Source of the DNA: SZUA-370 sp034003955
Lineage (GTDB): Bacteria > Spirochaetota > Spirochaetia > Treponematales > UBA12059
Length of the DNA stretch: 64,000 bases
Direction: 5' to 3'
Assembly (NCBI GenBank): GCA_034003955.1
Contig: JAVEXO010000001.1
Coordinates: 62,001 to 126,000, forward strand
Both the position numbers and the translations under genes were made by a program. Below the pieces are notes generated by a model. The model was not told the origin of the DNA. It saw only the letters and a list, made by a program, of their open reading frames with translations, and ran no database searches. Below, one piece after another: positions 26,489 to 34,388 of the stretch. How positions within the stretch are numbered: the first letter of the stretch is position 1; each line of letters opens with the position of its first letter.

Positions 26489-27247
26489 CTATAACGAGTA
26501 CAAGCCCTCGTCTGCGACGATTATTGAACCGTTGGCAATATCCATGCCTCCGGAAAGGAGAGCCAAGGCTAGATCGGCTATTCTTGATACAGGAATGAGC
26601 CTGCCGCGGGCCGAGGTGGCCTCTAGCCTTGTTCTAGTCTCATCGTCCATGTACTCCGTGTCAACGAAACCGGGGCACAGCACGGAGCATGAAACGCCTT
26701 TGCCTGAGAATTCGGCCGCTATAGACTTTGCCAGCACCCCTATGCCTGTTTTTGCCGCCGCGTATGCCGCGTTGGACTTGAATCCTCGTATGGCATCTGT
26801 CCTGGTGCCGCCAAACAGCAATATTCGGCCAAAACCTCTGGATGCCATGGCGTTTGCTGCCTCGGTCGCGAGAGCCCCCGGTAGAGCCAGGCATCCCAAA
26901 GCGGCCATCTGCCAATCCTGGGCTGTGGTTTCGCAGAGCGGCTTATAGAGAAAAGGGCCATACGCCATGACTAGAATATCGCAGTGTCTAGACTCGGTCA
27001 GGAGGGTCTCAGGGGGTATTCCCGATGACAGATCGGCACAGAGGGCCTGAGCATTGGCGCCAAGGCTCTCTAGTTCTGTTATCCTTGCTTCTATTCGTTT
27101 TGCGTCTCTTCCGTGGACGACGAGGTTTACGCCGGCTATAGCGAGGCTTCTGGCGATGGAGAAGCCTATGCCGCCGCTCGAGCCTACTATGAGGGCCTTG
27201 AGACCCTTGAGTGTTGAGTCCTCTACGTTTCTAGTGTTGTTCGTCAT
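26489..27247 (-). CDS. Short-chain dehydrogenase/reductase
   Basis: A 252-residue classical SDR with Rossmann fold: the cofactor motif GSSGGIG (about 22-28), NAG-equivalent replaced by VMAYGPF, catalytic Tyr-Lys as YAAAKTG (YxxxK), and the LCPGFVDTEY segment. The basic HGRDAKR at the end of strand 2 suggests NADP(H). The substrate is unknown; resemblance to 3-oxoacyl-ACP reductase FabG is general. No Shine-Dalgarno precedes the ATG, but a promoter with TATAAT ends 10 bases upstream, so the mRNA may be leaderless. Confidence 0.88.
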   Translation of the reverse strand: MTNNTRNVEDSTLKGLKALIVGSSGGIGFSIARSLAIAGVNLVVHGRDAKRIEARITELESLGANAQALCADLSSGIPPETLLTESRHCDILVMAYGPFLYKPLCETTAQDWQMAALGCLALPGALATEAANAMASRGFGRILLFGGTRTDAIRGFKSNAAYAAAKTGIGVLAKSIAAEFSGKGVSCSVLCPGFVDTEYMDDETRTRLEATSARGRLIPVSRIADLALALLSGGMDIANGSIIVADEGLYSL

Positions 27248-27257
27248 CGAAGCATCT

Positions 27258-27286
27258 ATTATAGTCGCTCCGTTGCATCAGGTAAA
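27258..27286 (-). promoter_or_regulatory. Promoter of SDR gene
   Basis: On the minus strand: -35 TTTACC (27286-27281), 17-base spacer, -10 TATAAT (27263-27258). Transcription would start only a few bases from the ATG at 27247. It overlaps the opposing trmJ-like promoter. Confidence 0.55.
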
Positions 27287-27300
27287 CAGTATGCTATTCT
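27273..27300 (+). promoter_or_regulatory. Promoter of TrmJ-like gene
   Basis: -35 TTGCAT (27273-27278), 16-base spacer, -10 TATTCT (27295-27300). The ATG is at 27318, preceded by AAGGGG. Confidence 0.5.
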
Positions 27301-27317
27301 GAAGGTCTAAGGGGCGT

Positions 27318-28055
27318 ATGATGGATTCAAGCGGTTTAAGTAAATACGCCGTGCTCTTATGCCGCGTTGAAGGATCCATAAACGTGGGTGCGGCCTGCCG
27401 GGCCATGAAGGTCATGGGCATATCACGGCTCGTGTTGGCAGCCTGCCCCGAATACATTGATGTCGATGTCAGAATGCATGCGCTCCATGCATACGATGTG
27501 TATGAACAGGCAGAGCGCTATTCTAGTCTTGATCTGGCGCTTGCAGACTTCTCCCTGGCCGCCGGCTTTACCCGTAGAACAGGCCAAAAGCGCAAGGAGA
27601 ACGTCTCCGTTGAGTCATTTGCAGCGACCCTGCCCAACCGTGTAGGGAATGTGGCCCTCGTGTTTGGTAACGAGAGGAACGGCTTGTCAGATGAAGAGTT
27701 ATCGCTTTGCGACGAGGCTGTGAGTATAGCCAGTTCAAGGTTGTTCCCCTCTCTGAACCTGTCTCATGCGGTACAGATAGCCTGCTGGGAACTGAGCAAG
27801 AACCTTGCCGCAGCAAGCACCGTTTCTCGAGAGTCAGCTTCCAGGCGGCTTGTAGCCTCAAGGGCACAGGTAGAAGGAGCCGCCCATGACATGGCCGATG
27901 CCATGCAGAAGGCAGGTCTTTACAAACTTGCAGGGAGACCAGAGACAGAAGTGTTTATCCGCAGTGTCGCCATGCGAGCCGGCTTGTCCCGCTCCGAGCT
28001 GAAGCGCATGACGTCGTTGTTTGTAAAGCTTGGAGCCCTGTCCGGTCGAACTTGA
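27318..28055 (+). CDS. TrmJ-like SPOUT RNA 2'-O-methyltransferase
   Basis: A 245-residue protein of the TrmH/SpoU class, closest in layout to TrmJ, which 2'-O-methylates position 32 of tRNAs. Motif 1 is EGSINVGAACRAMKVMG, motif 2 is LVFGNERNGLSDEEL and motif 3 is FPSLNLSHAVQI, all characteristic of the trefoil-knot SAM site. The C-terminal helical extension (about 165-245) matches TrmJ. AAGGGG precedes the ATG. The stop is followed after 65 bases by the secreted-protein gene on the same strand. Confidence 0.9.
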   Translation: MMDSSGLSKYAVLLCRVEGSINVGAACRAMKVMGISRLVLAACPEYIDVDVRMHALHAYDVYEQAERYSSLDLALADFSLAAGFTRRTGQKRKENVSVESFAATLPNRVGNVALVFGNERNGLSDEELSLCDEAVSIASSRLFPSLNLSHAVQIACWELSKNLAAASTVSRESASRRLVASRAQVEGAAHDMADAMQKAGLYKLAGRPETEVFIRSVAMRAGLSRSELKRMTSLFVKLGALSGRT

Positions 28056-28120
28056 CCGCAGGCCTAGTCGACAGTAGGCTTTGTAGCGGGTCATGCTGTG
28101 GTGGATGTATGGAGGACGAC

Positions 28121-28597
28121 GTGAAAAGATTTTTGTGTGCGATGGTCGTGGTGATCGCTCTCGTCTTCTCGGTGGGAGCCCAGGGATCCCCTGGTGGCGC
28201 GCCTGTTGGTGACGGAGTTTTCGTGGGGCGCATCAAGCTTGACGTTGGCATAGCGCGACTGGCTGAGATAGCCAGACTCGATGATGCGGCTACACTCCTT
28301 GAGCTTTCGGCAGACAGCTCTTTCATCCTCTTTGGCACACTATCACGGCCTTCTATAGAGAGTGATCAACCCTTCTGGGCCATCTCCGAATTCCTTGAGG
28401 GTGAATGGATAGGCACCTCGGAGATACGTCTACACCGCGTATTCCTCTTGTTTGTAGGCGAGGCATATCGTGAATTCCTCGATGGATCTGCCGGCATGCG
28501 CGCTCTTGCCATAGTCAAGGATGCAACGCTGAGGGCCAACAAGGATGGCACCAAGGATGTGTATCTGAGCGTCGTATCGATAAGGCCTTTTTTCTGA
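28121..28597 (+). CDS. Small exported protein, unrecognised
   Basis: I place the start at GTG 28121, which has GGAGG 5 bases upstream and gives a clean signal peptide (KRFLCAMVVVIALVFSVGAQG). The open frame extends upstream to 28052, but that extension has Cys/Gly-rich, non-signal-like sequence. The 158-residue product has a mature part of alternating strands and helices, with LLELSADSSFILFGTL and EWIGTSEIRLHRVFLLFVGEAY. No family is recognised. It ends 15 bases before the convergent sigma-54 activator gene. Confidence 0.65.
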   Translation: MKRFLCAMVVVIALVFSVGAQGSPGGAPVGDGVFVGRIKLDVGIARLAEIARLDDAATLLELSADSSFILFGTLSRPSIESDQPFWAISEFLEGEWIGTSEIRLHRVFLLFVGEAYREFLDGSAGMRALAIVKDATLRANKDGTKDVYLSVVSIRPFF

Positions 28598-28611
28598 AAC
28601 GTAGCCGTGCC

Positions 28612-29820
28612 TTAGAATAGGCTGGCTTGCCAGCATCTTCCATTGCCACAGAACTCGATATCAGCAACAGCTATTTCTGGGCTCCTGCCTGATAGTACGG
28701 CGGCCCGCCTCACGACGTTTCTTAGTTCCCTCACATTGCCTGGCCAGTCCCACGAGACCAGTCGCTTGAGGGCGTCGGGTGTGATGCTTTTGTTCGGGCT
28801 GAATTTGGACAGAAATGAGTCTACCAGAAGCGCTATGTCTTCCTTATGCTCCCGCAGGGCGGGCATCCTGAGTATGAGGGTGTCCAATCTGTTTAGAAGC
28901 TCGGGTCTGAAGCGTCCGCGATTTCCATACAGATAGGCGTTTGTAGCCGATACGATTCTGATGTCGTATGCGACCGGTTCCACCGAGCCTACTCTGCAAC
29001 CTGTCTCAGTCTCCAGTGTTCTTAAGAATTTTGCCTGGATAGACAATGAAAGCTCCCCTATCTCATCCAGGAAAACGGTCCCTCCACGAGCCGATTCAAA
29101 GGCCCCTTTCTTCTCGACGGCATCGGTAAATGCCCCTTTGACCGTGCCAAAGAGGGTGCTTTCGACGAGATTCTCAGATATTGAGGCACAGTCGATTGGC
29201 AGAAATGTACAGAATTTTCGCGTAGAAGATGCATGGATGGCGGCGGCGGCCAGTTCCTTCCCGGTGCCGCTTTCGCCGAGGATGAGGACAGGGGCGTCGT
29301 CTCCGGCATACAAGGCTATGCGTTCCATAACGTCTTTTAACACGAGACTGTCGCCAAGCAGGCGCTGCTCTGTCCTGTCAAGAATGTAGCGTGTCTTCGG
29401 AACCGAGCCTTCGGCTACCGAACCGGCGCTTGGACCGGCGGATGAACCAGCGGACGAACCGGCGGACGAAACGGCTGTGGCTAACCTGAGTGCGGCATAT
29501 AAATCTTCGGCCTGGTACGGTTTCTCGACATAGCCATACGAGCCAGCCGGCCTGTGCACGAAGGCAGATGATGATGCATGTGCGGTGCAGACGAGCCCTG
29601 CTTCTGGATCTATCTTGGCAGCGGCTGTCTGCGGGTTGCAAATGCCATCTACCAGGCAACATCGTATATCAATGATTATTGCGCTAGGTTTGTGATTGCG
29701 TGAAAGCTGCGTTGCTTCCATCACGGAAGCGCAACTCTGCACCCTGTAACGACCCGCAAGGAGGGATGAAACGACTTTTCTGTCGTCTCCATCGAGGTCG
29801 ACGATGCATACCGTTTTCAT
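28612..29820 (-). CDS. Sigma-54 activator-like response regulator without DNA-binding domain
   Basis: The 402-residue protein begins at ATG 29820 (MKTVCIVDLDG) with a receiver domain (acidic DLDGDD, phospho-Asp in AIIIDIR, Lys in YVEKPY). A Ser/Ala/Gly linker made by a 12-base tandem repeat follows. The AAA+ domain has Walker A GESGTGKE and Walker B TVFLDEIGEL. The loop that contacts sigma-54, normally GAFTGA, reads GAFTDA. After the WPGNVREL motif the protein ends within about 35 residues with no Fis-type helix-turn-helix. It would therefore have to act from solution, like Helicobacter FlgR or Chlamydia CtcC. A longer TTG start at 29859 is possible but lacks a ribosome binding site. Confidence 0.85.
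   Translation of the reverse strand: MKTVCIVDLDGDDRKVVSSLLAGRYRVQSCASVMEATQLSRNHKPSAIIIDIRCCLVDGICNPQTAAAKIDPEAGLVCTAHASSSAFVHRPAGSYGYVEKPYQAEDLYAALRLATAVSSAGSSAGSSAGPSAGSVAEGSVPKTRYILDRTEQRLLGDSLVLKDVMERIALYAGDDAPVLILGESGTGKELAAAAIHASSTRKFCTFLPIDCASISENLVESTLFGTVKGAFTDAVEKKGAFESARGGTVFLDEIGELSLSIQAKFLRTLETETGCRVGSVEPVAYDIRIVSATNAYLYGNRGRFRPELLNRLDTLILRMPALREHKEDIALLVDSFLSKFSPNKSITPDALKRLVSWDWPGNVRELRNVVRRAAVLSGRSPEIAVADIEFCGNGRCWQASLF
29420..29478. repeat. 12-base imperfect tandem repeat in activator linker
   Basis: About four to five copies of a 12-base unit (consensus GAACCGGCGGAC on the plus strand) encode the SSAG/PSAG linker between the receiver and AAA+ domains. Copy number could vary between strains. 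Confidence 0.6.
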
Positions 29821-29973
29821 GCCTATAATTCTATGCCGGCCGTGTCTGATCGCTGTCAATGATCTATAAGCGGTTGAGTAGGAGAATAGGCAGCCTGCTT
29901 GCTTCTTTTACCGTTGCAAGTCGGAAGGTATTAAAGTAATCTAGTCATGGTGTATATTGGTTTTAAGACTATT

Positions 29974-29979
29974 TATAAT
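29974..29979 (+). promoter_or_regulatory. -10 hexamer before the ATPase-HDOD gene
   Basis: A perfect TATAAT at 29974-29979, about 50 bases before the ATG at 30030, in AT-rich DNA. No convincing -35 is at the right distance. Confidence 0.3.
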
Positions 29980-30029
29980 GAAATGAACTGTTTGAATGCA
30001 ATCTGAATCAATAAAGATGGAGACATAGA

Positions 30030-31556
30030 ATGGCCGGAAATGAATTAGTCGTTGACGTCAACAAAATCAAGAAGGCGGCTCATAGTGCCATTCCTCTCAC
30101 GATTACAACCTATACCTTGCCTCATGAAATAGAGGTGTACATAGAGGAAGTCCTCGAGGTTTTCCTCGGTGAACTAGGCCAGGCCAGGATAAAGGATTAT
30201 CTGGTCTACTGCCTGAGAGAGCTCGCGGTTAACGCAAAGAAGGCTAATACCAAGAGAGTCTACTTCGAGACAAAAGGCCTGGATCTCAAGAACCCCGCCG
30301 ATTATGAGGAGGGGATGCTCTCCTTCAAGGCCGATACCATGGAGAATATTTCCTATTATCTGCAGAAGCAGAAGGAGCGGCAGTATTATATAAAAATCAT
30401 ATTTCAGGCACGAGGCTCCAATGTTGTCCTGGAGGTGAGGAACAATGCCGAGCTAACGCGTACCGAGTACCTCCGAATCCAGGACAAGCTGGCTCACTCC
30501 AGGAAGTACAGTACGCTAGAAGAGGCTATGTCCCAGATTCTCGACGCCTCGGAAGGCGCCGGTCTAGGTCTCGTCATTCTGGTTCTCATGCTCAAGAAGA
30601 TGAGCCTCGATGAGGAATGCTTTGATATAAGGACAGATAGCGGTGAGACCGTGGCGCGTATAACCGTCCCGGTGGCCGCAGCCAAGATAGAAAGCCTTTC
30701 GGCATTGACCGACGAGCTTGTCAGGCAGATAACGAGCCTTCCTCACTTCCCCGAGAATATCCTGACCATCCAAAGGCTCATAGCAGATCCCAAGAGCGAG
30801 ATGGTTGACATAGCAAGGAACATTTCGACCGACCCGTCAATGACGGCAGATCTGCTCAAGCTTGTAAATTCGGCGCAATTCATGTTGCCGAGGCGAGTGG
30901 ACAACATCGTCGATGCCGTAAAACTGGTTGGACTACGTGGAATAAAGAACCTCCTGTTCTCATACGGCGCTCAGAGCATTCTTGCCGACGAGAAGGGCAT
31001 GGATCAGAAGGCCCTGTGGGATCATAGCTATCGTTGCGCCTATTACGCCTATAATCTGGCCAAGAATTTCAAGCCAGGCAACAGAGCCCTGCAGGACGAT
31101 GCGTACGTTGGGGGCATGCTCCATGACATGGGCAAGATTATATTCTCGGCCGTTCACCCGGAACTGCTCGATCATATAAAGGCATTCTGTGAAACCAAGG
31201 GCATAGCCAAGTCGACCTTCGAAGACCTGGCCGGTGGCATGAACCACTCGGAGATAGGTGCCCGTGTGGCCGAGAAATGGAATTTCCCTGATTCTCTCGT
31301 AGCCGCCATACGCTTCCACCACGAACCGGCCCTGATGACGACCGACTGGAAGGACGTGGTCTATACCGTTTATCTGGCTAATGTATTCTGCGATTATGAA
31401 TTAGGATCGATAGCCTACGACCAGATTGACAAGGACGTGCTCAGCGATTTTGGTTTCTTGAGTGATAAGCAGTTTGGCAAGACGGTTGATCAATTCGGCG
31501 AGGGCTTCAGGCAGGAAACCAATAAGATACGCGATTTAAGCGCGGTTAAGCACTAG
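30030..31556 (+). CDS. Histidine-kinase-type ATPase-HDOD fusion protein
   Basis: The 508-residue protein has an N-terminal region (about 1-215) like the ATPase module of histidine kinases or anti-sigma kinases: CLRELAVNAKKAN in the N-box position and EGAGLGLVILVLMLKKM in the G2 position, but no phospho-acceptor His domain. Residues 225-430 are an HDOD domain (LTDELVRQITSLPHFPENI, ISTDPSMTADLLKLVNSAQF, and GMLHDMGKIIF, in which the His-Asp pair is present). HDOD proteins act in signalling and motility control. GGAGACATAGA lies just before the ATG. The GHKL-HDOD combination is unusual outside spirochaetes, in my recollection. Confidence 0.82.
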   Translation: MAGNELVVDVNKIKKAAHSAIPLTITTYTLPHEIEVYIEEVLEVFLGELGQARIKDYLVYCLRELAVNAKKANTKRVYFETKGLDLKNPADYEEGMLSFKADTMENISYYLQKQKERQYYIKIIFQARGSNVVLEVRNNAELTRTEYLRIQDKLAHSRKYSTLEEAMSQILDASEGAGLGLVILVLMLKKMSLDEECFDIRTDSGETVARITVPVAAAKIESLSALTDELVRQITSLPHFPENILTIQRLIADPKSEMVDIARNISTDPSMTADLLKLVNSAQFMLPRRVDNIVDAVKLVGLRGIKNLLFSYGAQSILADEKGMDQKALWDHSYRCAYYAYNLAKNFKPGNRALQDDAYVGGMLHDMGKIIFSAVHPELLDHIKAFCETKGIAKSTFEDLAGGMNHSEIGARVAEKWNFPDSLVAAIRFHHEPALMTTDWKDVVYTVYLANVFCDYELGSIAYDQIDKDVLSDFGFLSDKQFGKTVDQFGEGFRQETNKIRDLSAVKH

Positions 31557-31590
31557 GCGCATGGCGCTATGCGCATGGCGCTATGCGCCT
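31555..31590. terminator. Repeat-based hairpin between convergent genes
   Basis: The unit GCGCATGGCGCTAT occurs twice in tandem, and the whole 36 bases fold back on themselves (AGGCGCAT at one end, ATGCGCCT at the other). It begins at the stop of the ATPase-HDOD gene and overlaps the 3' end of the carboxypeptidase gene at 31581. It may be a bidirectional terminator. Confidence 0.5.
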
Positions 31591-32387
31591 ATCATCCTAT
31601 ACGCAGCCAGAAATTCAAGGAAGAATTGCTGGATGCCTTCAAAATAGTCGCGCTCCAACAAGACCCCGGGTTTCGTTATGTACCTAAAGTGCCAACTCTC
31701 CCAGACGTAGCCTGTCACCTCTTCCATCCCCTGTGGGAAGGAGCGTGAGAAGCCGTAACGCCACGCGTTCTCTTCCATCCACCTGCCGGCCTTGGATTCG
31801 GCGAAGGTATCATCTATGGGGAAGAAGTCTATGACCGTGCCTAGCTGATGCTGTGATGTTCCCGGCCTGGCTGAAAACCTCGAGGCTTCCTCCTCGCCAT
31901 AGCTTGCCGCGTAACGCTTGAAGAGCCCATCCTGATATTCATAGGAGCGGTACGAAGAGGCGAATATGATGTCGATGCCCTCTGCCTTTGCCGCCGAGGC
32001 CATCTGCCTGGAAGGCTCCATGATGCATTCCCTGAGCCTCAAATCTTTCCTGGTGACAGAAACTCCCCATCCATTGATTGAAACAAGATCATTAGGCTCG
32101 TAGTCTGGGGGCAAGGCGTTTTTCTTATCAACAAGGATGAGGAGGTCGCCGGCGGCTAGCGATTCTTTATCCGCGGCCGCGAGTAGCTCGAGGAAGCTGT
32201 CAGGGGAGGCGAGAATGGCCTTTTCTATGCTCGCCTTGGTATCTGCTGGTAGTACGTCCAGTGCGGCTAGTACGCGCCGTAGGCCTGCATCATGAGCGCT
32301 GGGCAAAGGCTCGGCCTCTACTGAGTTTCTGGCTCCACATGAACCGAGTGCTAAGGCGGAGGCGATAATGATGCCGGCAAGTTTCAT
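31581..32387 (-). CDS. VanY-type D-Ala-D-Ala carboxypeptidase lipoprotein
   Basis: The 268-residue product starts with a lipoprotein signal (KLAGIIIASALALGSC, lipobox LGSC). The C-terminal M15B peptidase domain (about 105-250) keeps the zinc and catalytic motifs: SSYRSYEYQ, SQHQLGTVIDF (HxxG-x-x-xD pattern) and WESWHFRYI (ExxWH). It would trim the terminal D-Ala of peptidoglycan stem peptides in the periplasm. The ATG at 32387 has AGGG 6 bases upstream; the ATG at 32393, two codons earlier, has it too close. The N-terminal 80 residues of the mature protein are helical and unrecognised. Confidence 0.88.
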   Translation of the reverse strand: MKLAGIIIASALALGSCGARNSVEAEPLPSAHDAGLRRVLAALDVLPADTKASIEKAILASPDSFLELLAAADKESLAAGDLLILVDKKNALPPDYEPNDLVSINGWGVSVTRKDLRLRECIMEPSRQMASAAKAEGIDIIFASSYRSYEYQDGLFKRYAASYGEEEASRFSARPGTSQHQLGTVIDFFPIDDTFAESKAGRWMEENAWRYGFSRSFPQGMEEVTGYVWESWHFRYITKPGVLLERDYFEGIQQFFLEFLAAYRMIGA

Positions 32388-32533
32388 CTGCATCCCTAGA
32401 ATCTATACCGTAGCTCCCGATAGGACAAGGCTCTTCAAAAGCCTGTGTTGTGAACGAGTCTGCAAGTCTTCACAATGATGTGGTGGCACTGTATAGTAGA
32501 ACGCTACGAGGCATACGGTCAAAACTAGGAAGC

Positions 32534-34381
32534 ATGCCACGAACTAACGCTACTATGGGATTGTATATGGATAAAGAGTCTTTTAAAATTGACGCGCGCA
32601 TCGAGGCGGCCATAGCCGACCCGGGGCTGCTGAACGCTATTGCCCTGCTTTCTGAGCGTCTGGCCGTAGGTGGTGCGCTAGCCACCGTCAGGCTGGGCTC
32701 CGATCGTGACACGGTGCTTATGGCTGCAATCGCCTCCGCCCTGGTGGCAGAACCGGATCTCCAGACACTGGTTGTGGCACCCAGCGAGCACGAGGTGGCC
32801 GGCTTGAAGGCGGCCTTTGATCCGCTTGGCCGGGCCATAGGCAAGTCCGGTGTTACCATTGGACGGGAAGGTGCGTCGATACAGGCTCCTGTGATAATTG
32901 GTTCACTTGATACCATAGCCTCCTTTGTAGCATCGGGCAGGCTGGAAAATCGCTCCTTTGGCCTCGTGGCCTTGAGCAACATGGATACTATGGCCAATGC
33001 AGCCACGGCAGCCATGCTGCGGCATGCACTTGGCTCCTCCTCTATGCAGCGTCGTTTGGTCGCCTTCTGCACCGACCTGGGGCCTTCTCACAGGGCAATA
33101 GCGCGCGATATAGGTGGAGCGTTGGTGGAGATGGAGCTAGAGGTCGAGGGAGAGAGAGCCAAGAGCGCGACCTGTCTGACATACACACTATCAGCCGATG
33201 ACAAGAGTCGTCTTCTCCTGGGTTTGCTTAGGTCGGAAAAGAGCCGGCCTGTTGCCGTGTTCTGTGATCTGCGTGAGACAGCCGAGTCAACGGCCAGGAT
33301 GCTCCGTGCGCGTGGTATAAGGACAGAGTTTATCCTTGGTAATCTGCCGCGAAAACATGCCATTCTGGAGGCTGTCATAGGCGGAGAGTATGAGCTCCTT
33401 GTTCTCACCGACGAAGGCGCTCGTGGTCTGAGTAGGGCTTGGGCCGCGATGATAGTAAACTGGGATCTTCCCTTGGAGGCCGATCACTATCTTGCAAGGC
33501 TTGAAAATCTTGACACAGGTATCGATGATGCCAGCATCCATAATTTTGCCTGCGAACGGTATGCATATGGAATACCTGCCATCGAGAGAGCCCTGGGTCA
33601 TCGTCTTAAGACCATCAAGGCCGAAGAATCCATGATGGTCGCCGGCGTATCCATACAAGAACCTCGTCCCCGAGCCGAGATGGACAGCCGGGGAGCAGCT
33701 GGTGCCGAAAGCGTATCGAATAGAGGCTCTAGCCGTCGGCGGGGCGATGATAACCGCGATACCGGAGGCCAGTATGATGGTCGCAACGCCAGGGCAATCC
33801 AGGCGGACATAGCCGCCATAACCGGTGGCAAGCCATTGCGAGACGCTTCCTTTAATGAACCGGCCAAGAAAACCCAGGAGACGGTCTCTAAGAGTAAGAA
33901 ACGTGGACGAAAGACAAGAGACAACGGCGCCACGGCAAATTCTGCCACAGTCTCCAGGCCGGCTTCCCCTGAGCCTGGCAAGCGTGGGCTGGATCAGCCT
34001 CGCCGTCGCGACGATAAGCAGACCCCTCGGCAACAAGCCAGGCGTCCCAAAGGCGGGACCGGCCAGCGTCTGGCGGACCCATACTCGGTGAGCATGGAAG
34101 AACGTCTCAGCTTATACCGTGAACGCTACGGCGAAGGCGCATCCAAGCCGGCTCAGGGTGGCAAGGCTCATGGTGCCAAGTCACAAGGGGGCAATGCCCA
34201 AGGCCGAAAGCCCCCTGCCCGTCGCGATGGCCCGGCTTCTCAGGCTCGACACGGCGACAAGGTAGCCGGTTCCAGGCCCGTTTCCAGGCCAAGCCCCCTC
34301 ATGGACAAAGGTGCCGACAAGCCACAGTCCAAGGGTCTGCTAGGTTCCCTGCGGAACCTGTTTGGCAAGAAGGAAGAGTAG
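32534..34381 (+). CDS. Degenerate DEAD-box helicase-like protein with basic disordered tail
   Basis: Residues about 20-360 follow the two-RecA layout of a DEAD-box RNA helicase, but the catalytic motifs are lost: the Walker A region reads RLGSDRDTVLMA with no GKT, the DEAD position reads VALSNMDTM, and the HRIGRTGR motif of domain 2 is ARLENLDTG. Domain 2 is otherwise recognisable (VAVFCDLRETAESTARMLRARG, LVLTDEGARGL, IVNWDLP). From about 400 to the end the chain is rich in Arg, Lys, Gly, Ala, Gln and Pro, like the RNA-binding tails of RhlB/RhlE-type helicases. It is probably an RNA-binding or scaffold protein without ATPase activity. The start is uncertain: ATG 32534 has AGGA 3 bases upstream; GTG 32450 and ATG 32567 are alternatives. 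Confidence 0.75.
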   Translation: MPRTNATMGLYMDKESFKIDARIEAAIADPGLLNAIALLSERLAVGGALATVRLGSDRDTVLMAAIASALVAEPDLQTLVVAPSEHEVAGLKAAFDPLGRAIGKSGVTIGREGASIQAPVIIGSLDTIASFVASGRLENRSFGLVALSNMDTMANAATAAMLRHALGSSSMQRRLVAFCTDLGPSHRAIARDIGGALVEMELEVEGERAKSATCLTYTLSADDKSRLLLGLLRSEKSRPVAVFCDLRETAESTARMLRARGIRTEFILGNLPRKHAILEAVIGGEYELLVLTDEGARGLSRAWAAMIVNWDLPLEADHYLARLENLDTGIDDASIHNFACERYAYGIPAIERALGHRLKTIKAEESMMVAGVSIQEPRPRAEMDSRGAAGAESVSNRGSSRRRGDDNRDTGGQYDGRNARAIQADIAAITGGKPLRDASFNEPAKKTQETVSKSKKRGRKTRDNGATANSATVSRPASPEPGKRGLDQPRRRDDKQTPRQQARRPKGGTGQRLADPYSVSMEERLSLYRERYGEGASKPAQGGKAHGAKSQGGNAQGRKPPARRDGPASQARHGDKVAGSRPVSRPSPLMDKGADKPQSKGLLGSLRNLFGKKEE

Positions 34382-34388
34382 GGCACGA

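Noticed and set aside
29420..29478. Possible CRISPR-like or minisatellite array
   Set aside because: The repeat unit is only 12 bases without spacers and stays in frame inside a linker; it is a coding tandem repeat.
33287..34036. 249-codon minus-strand ORF
   Set aside because: Antisense to the degenerate helicase gene. I checked whether the minus strand might be the real one because the helicase motifs are lost, but the RecA-like domain pattern of the plus strand is clear and the minus frame shows no motif.
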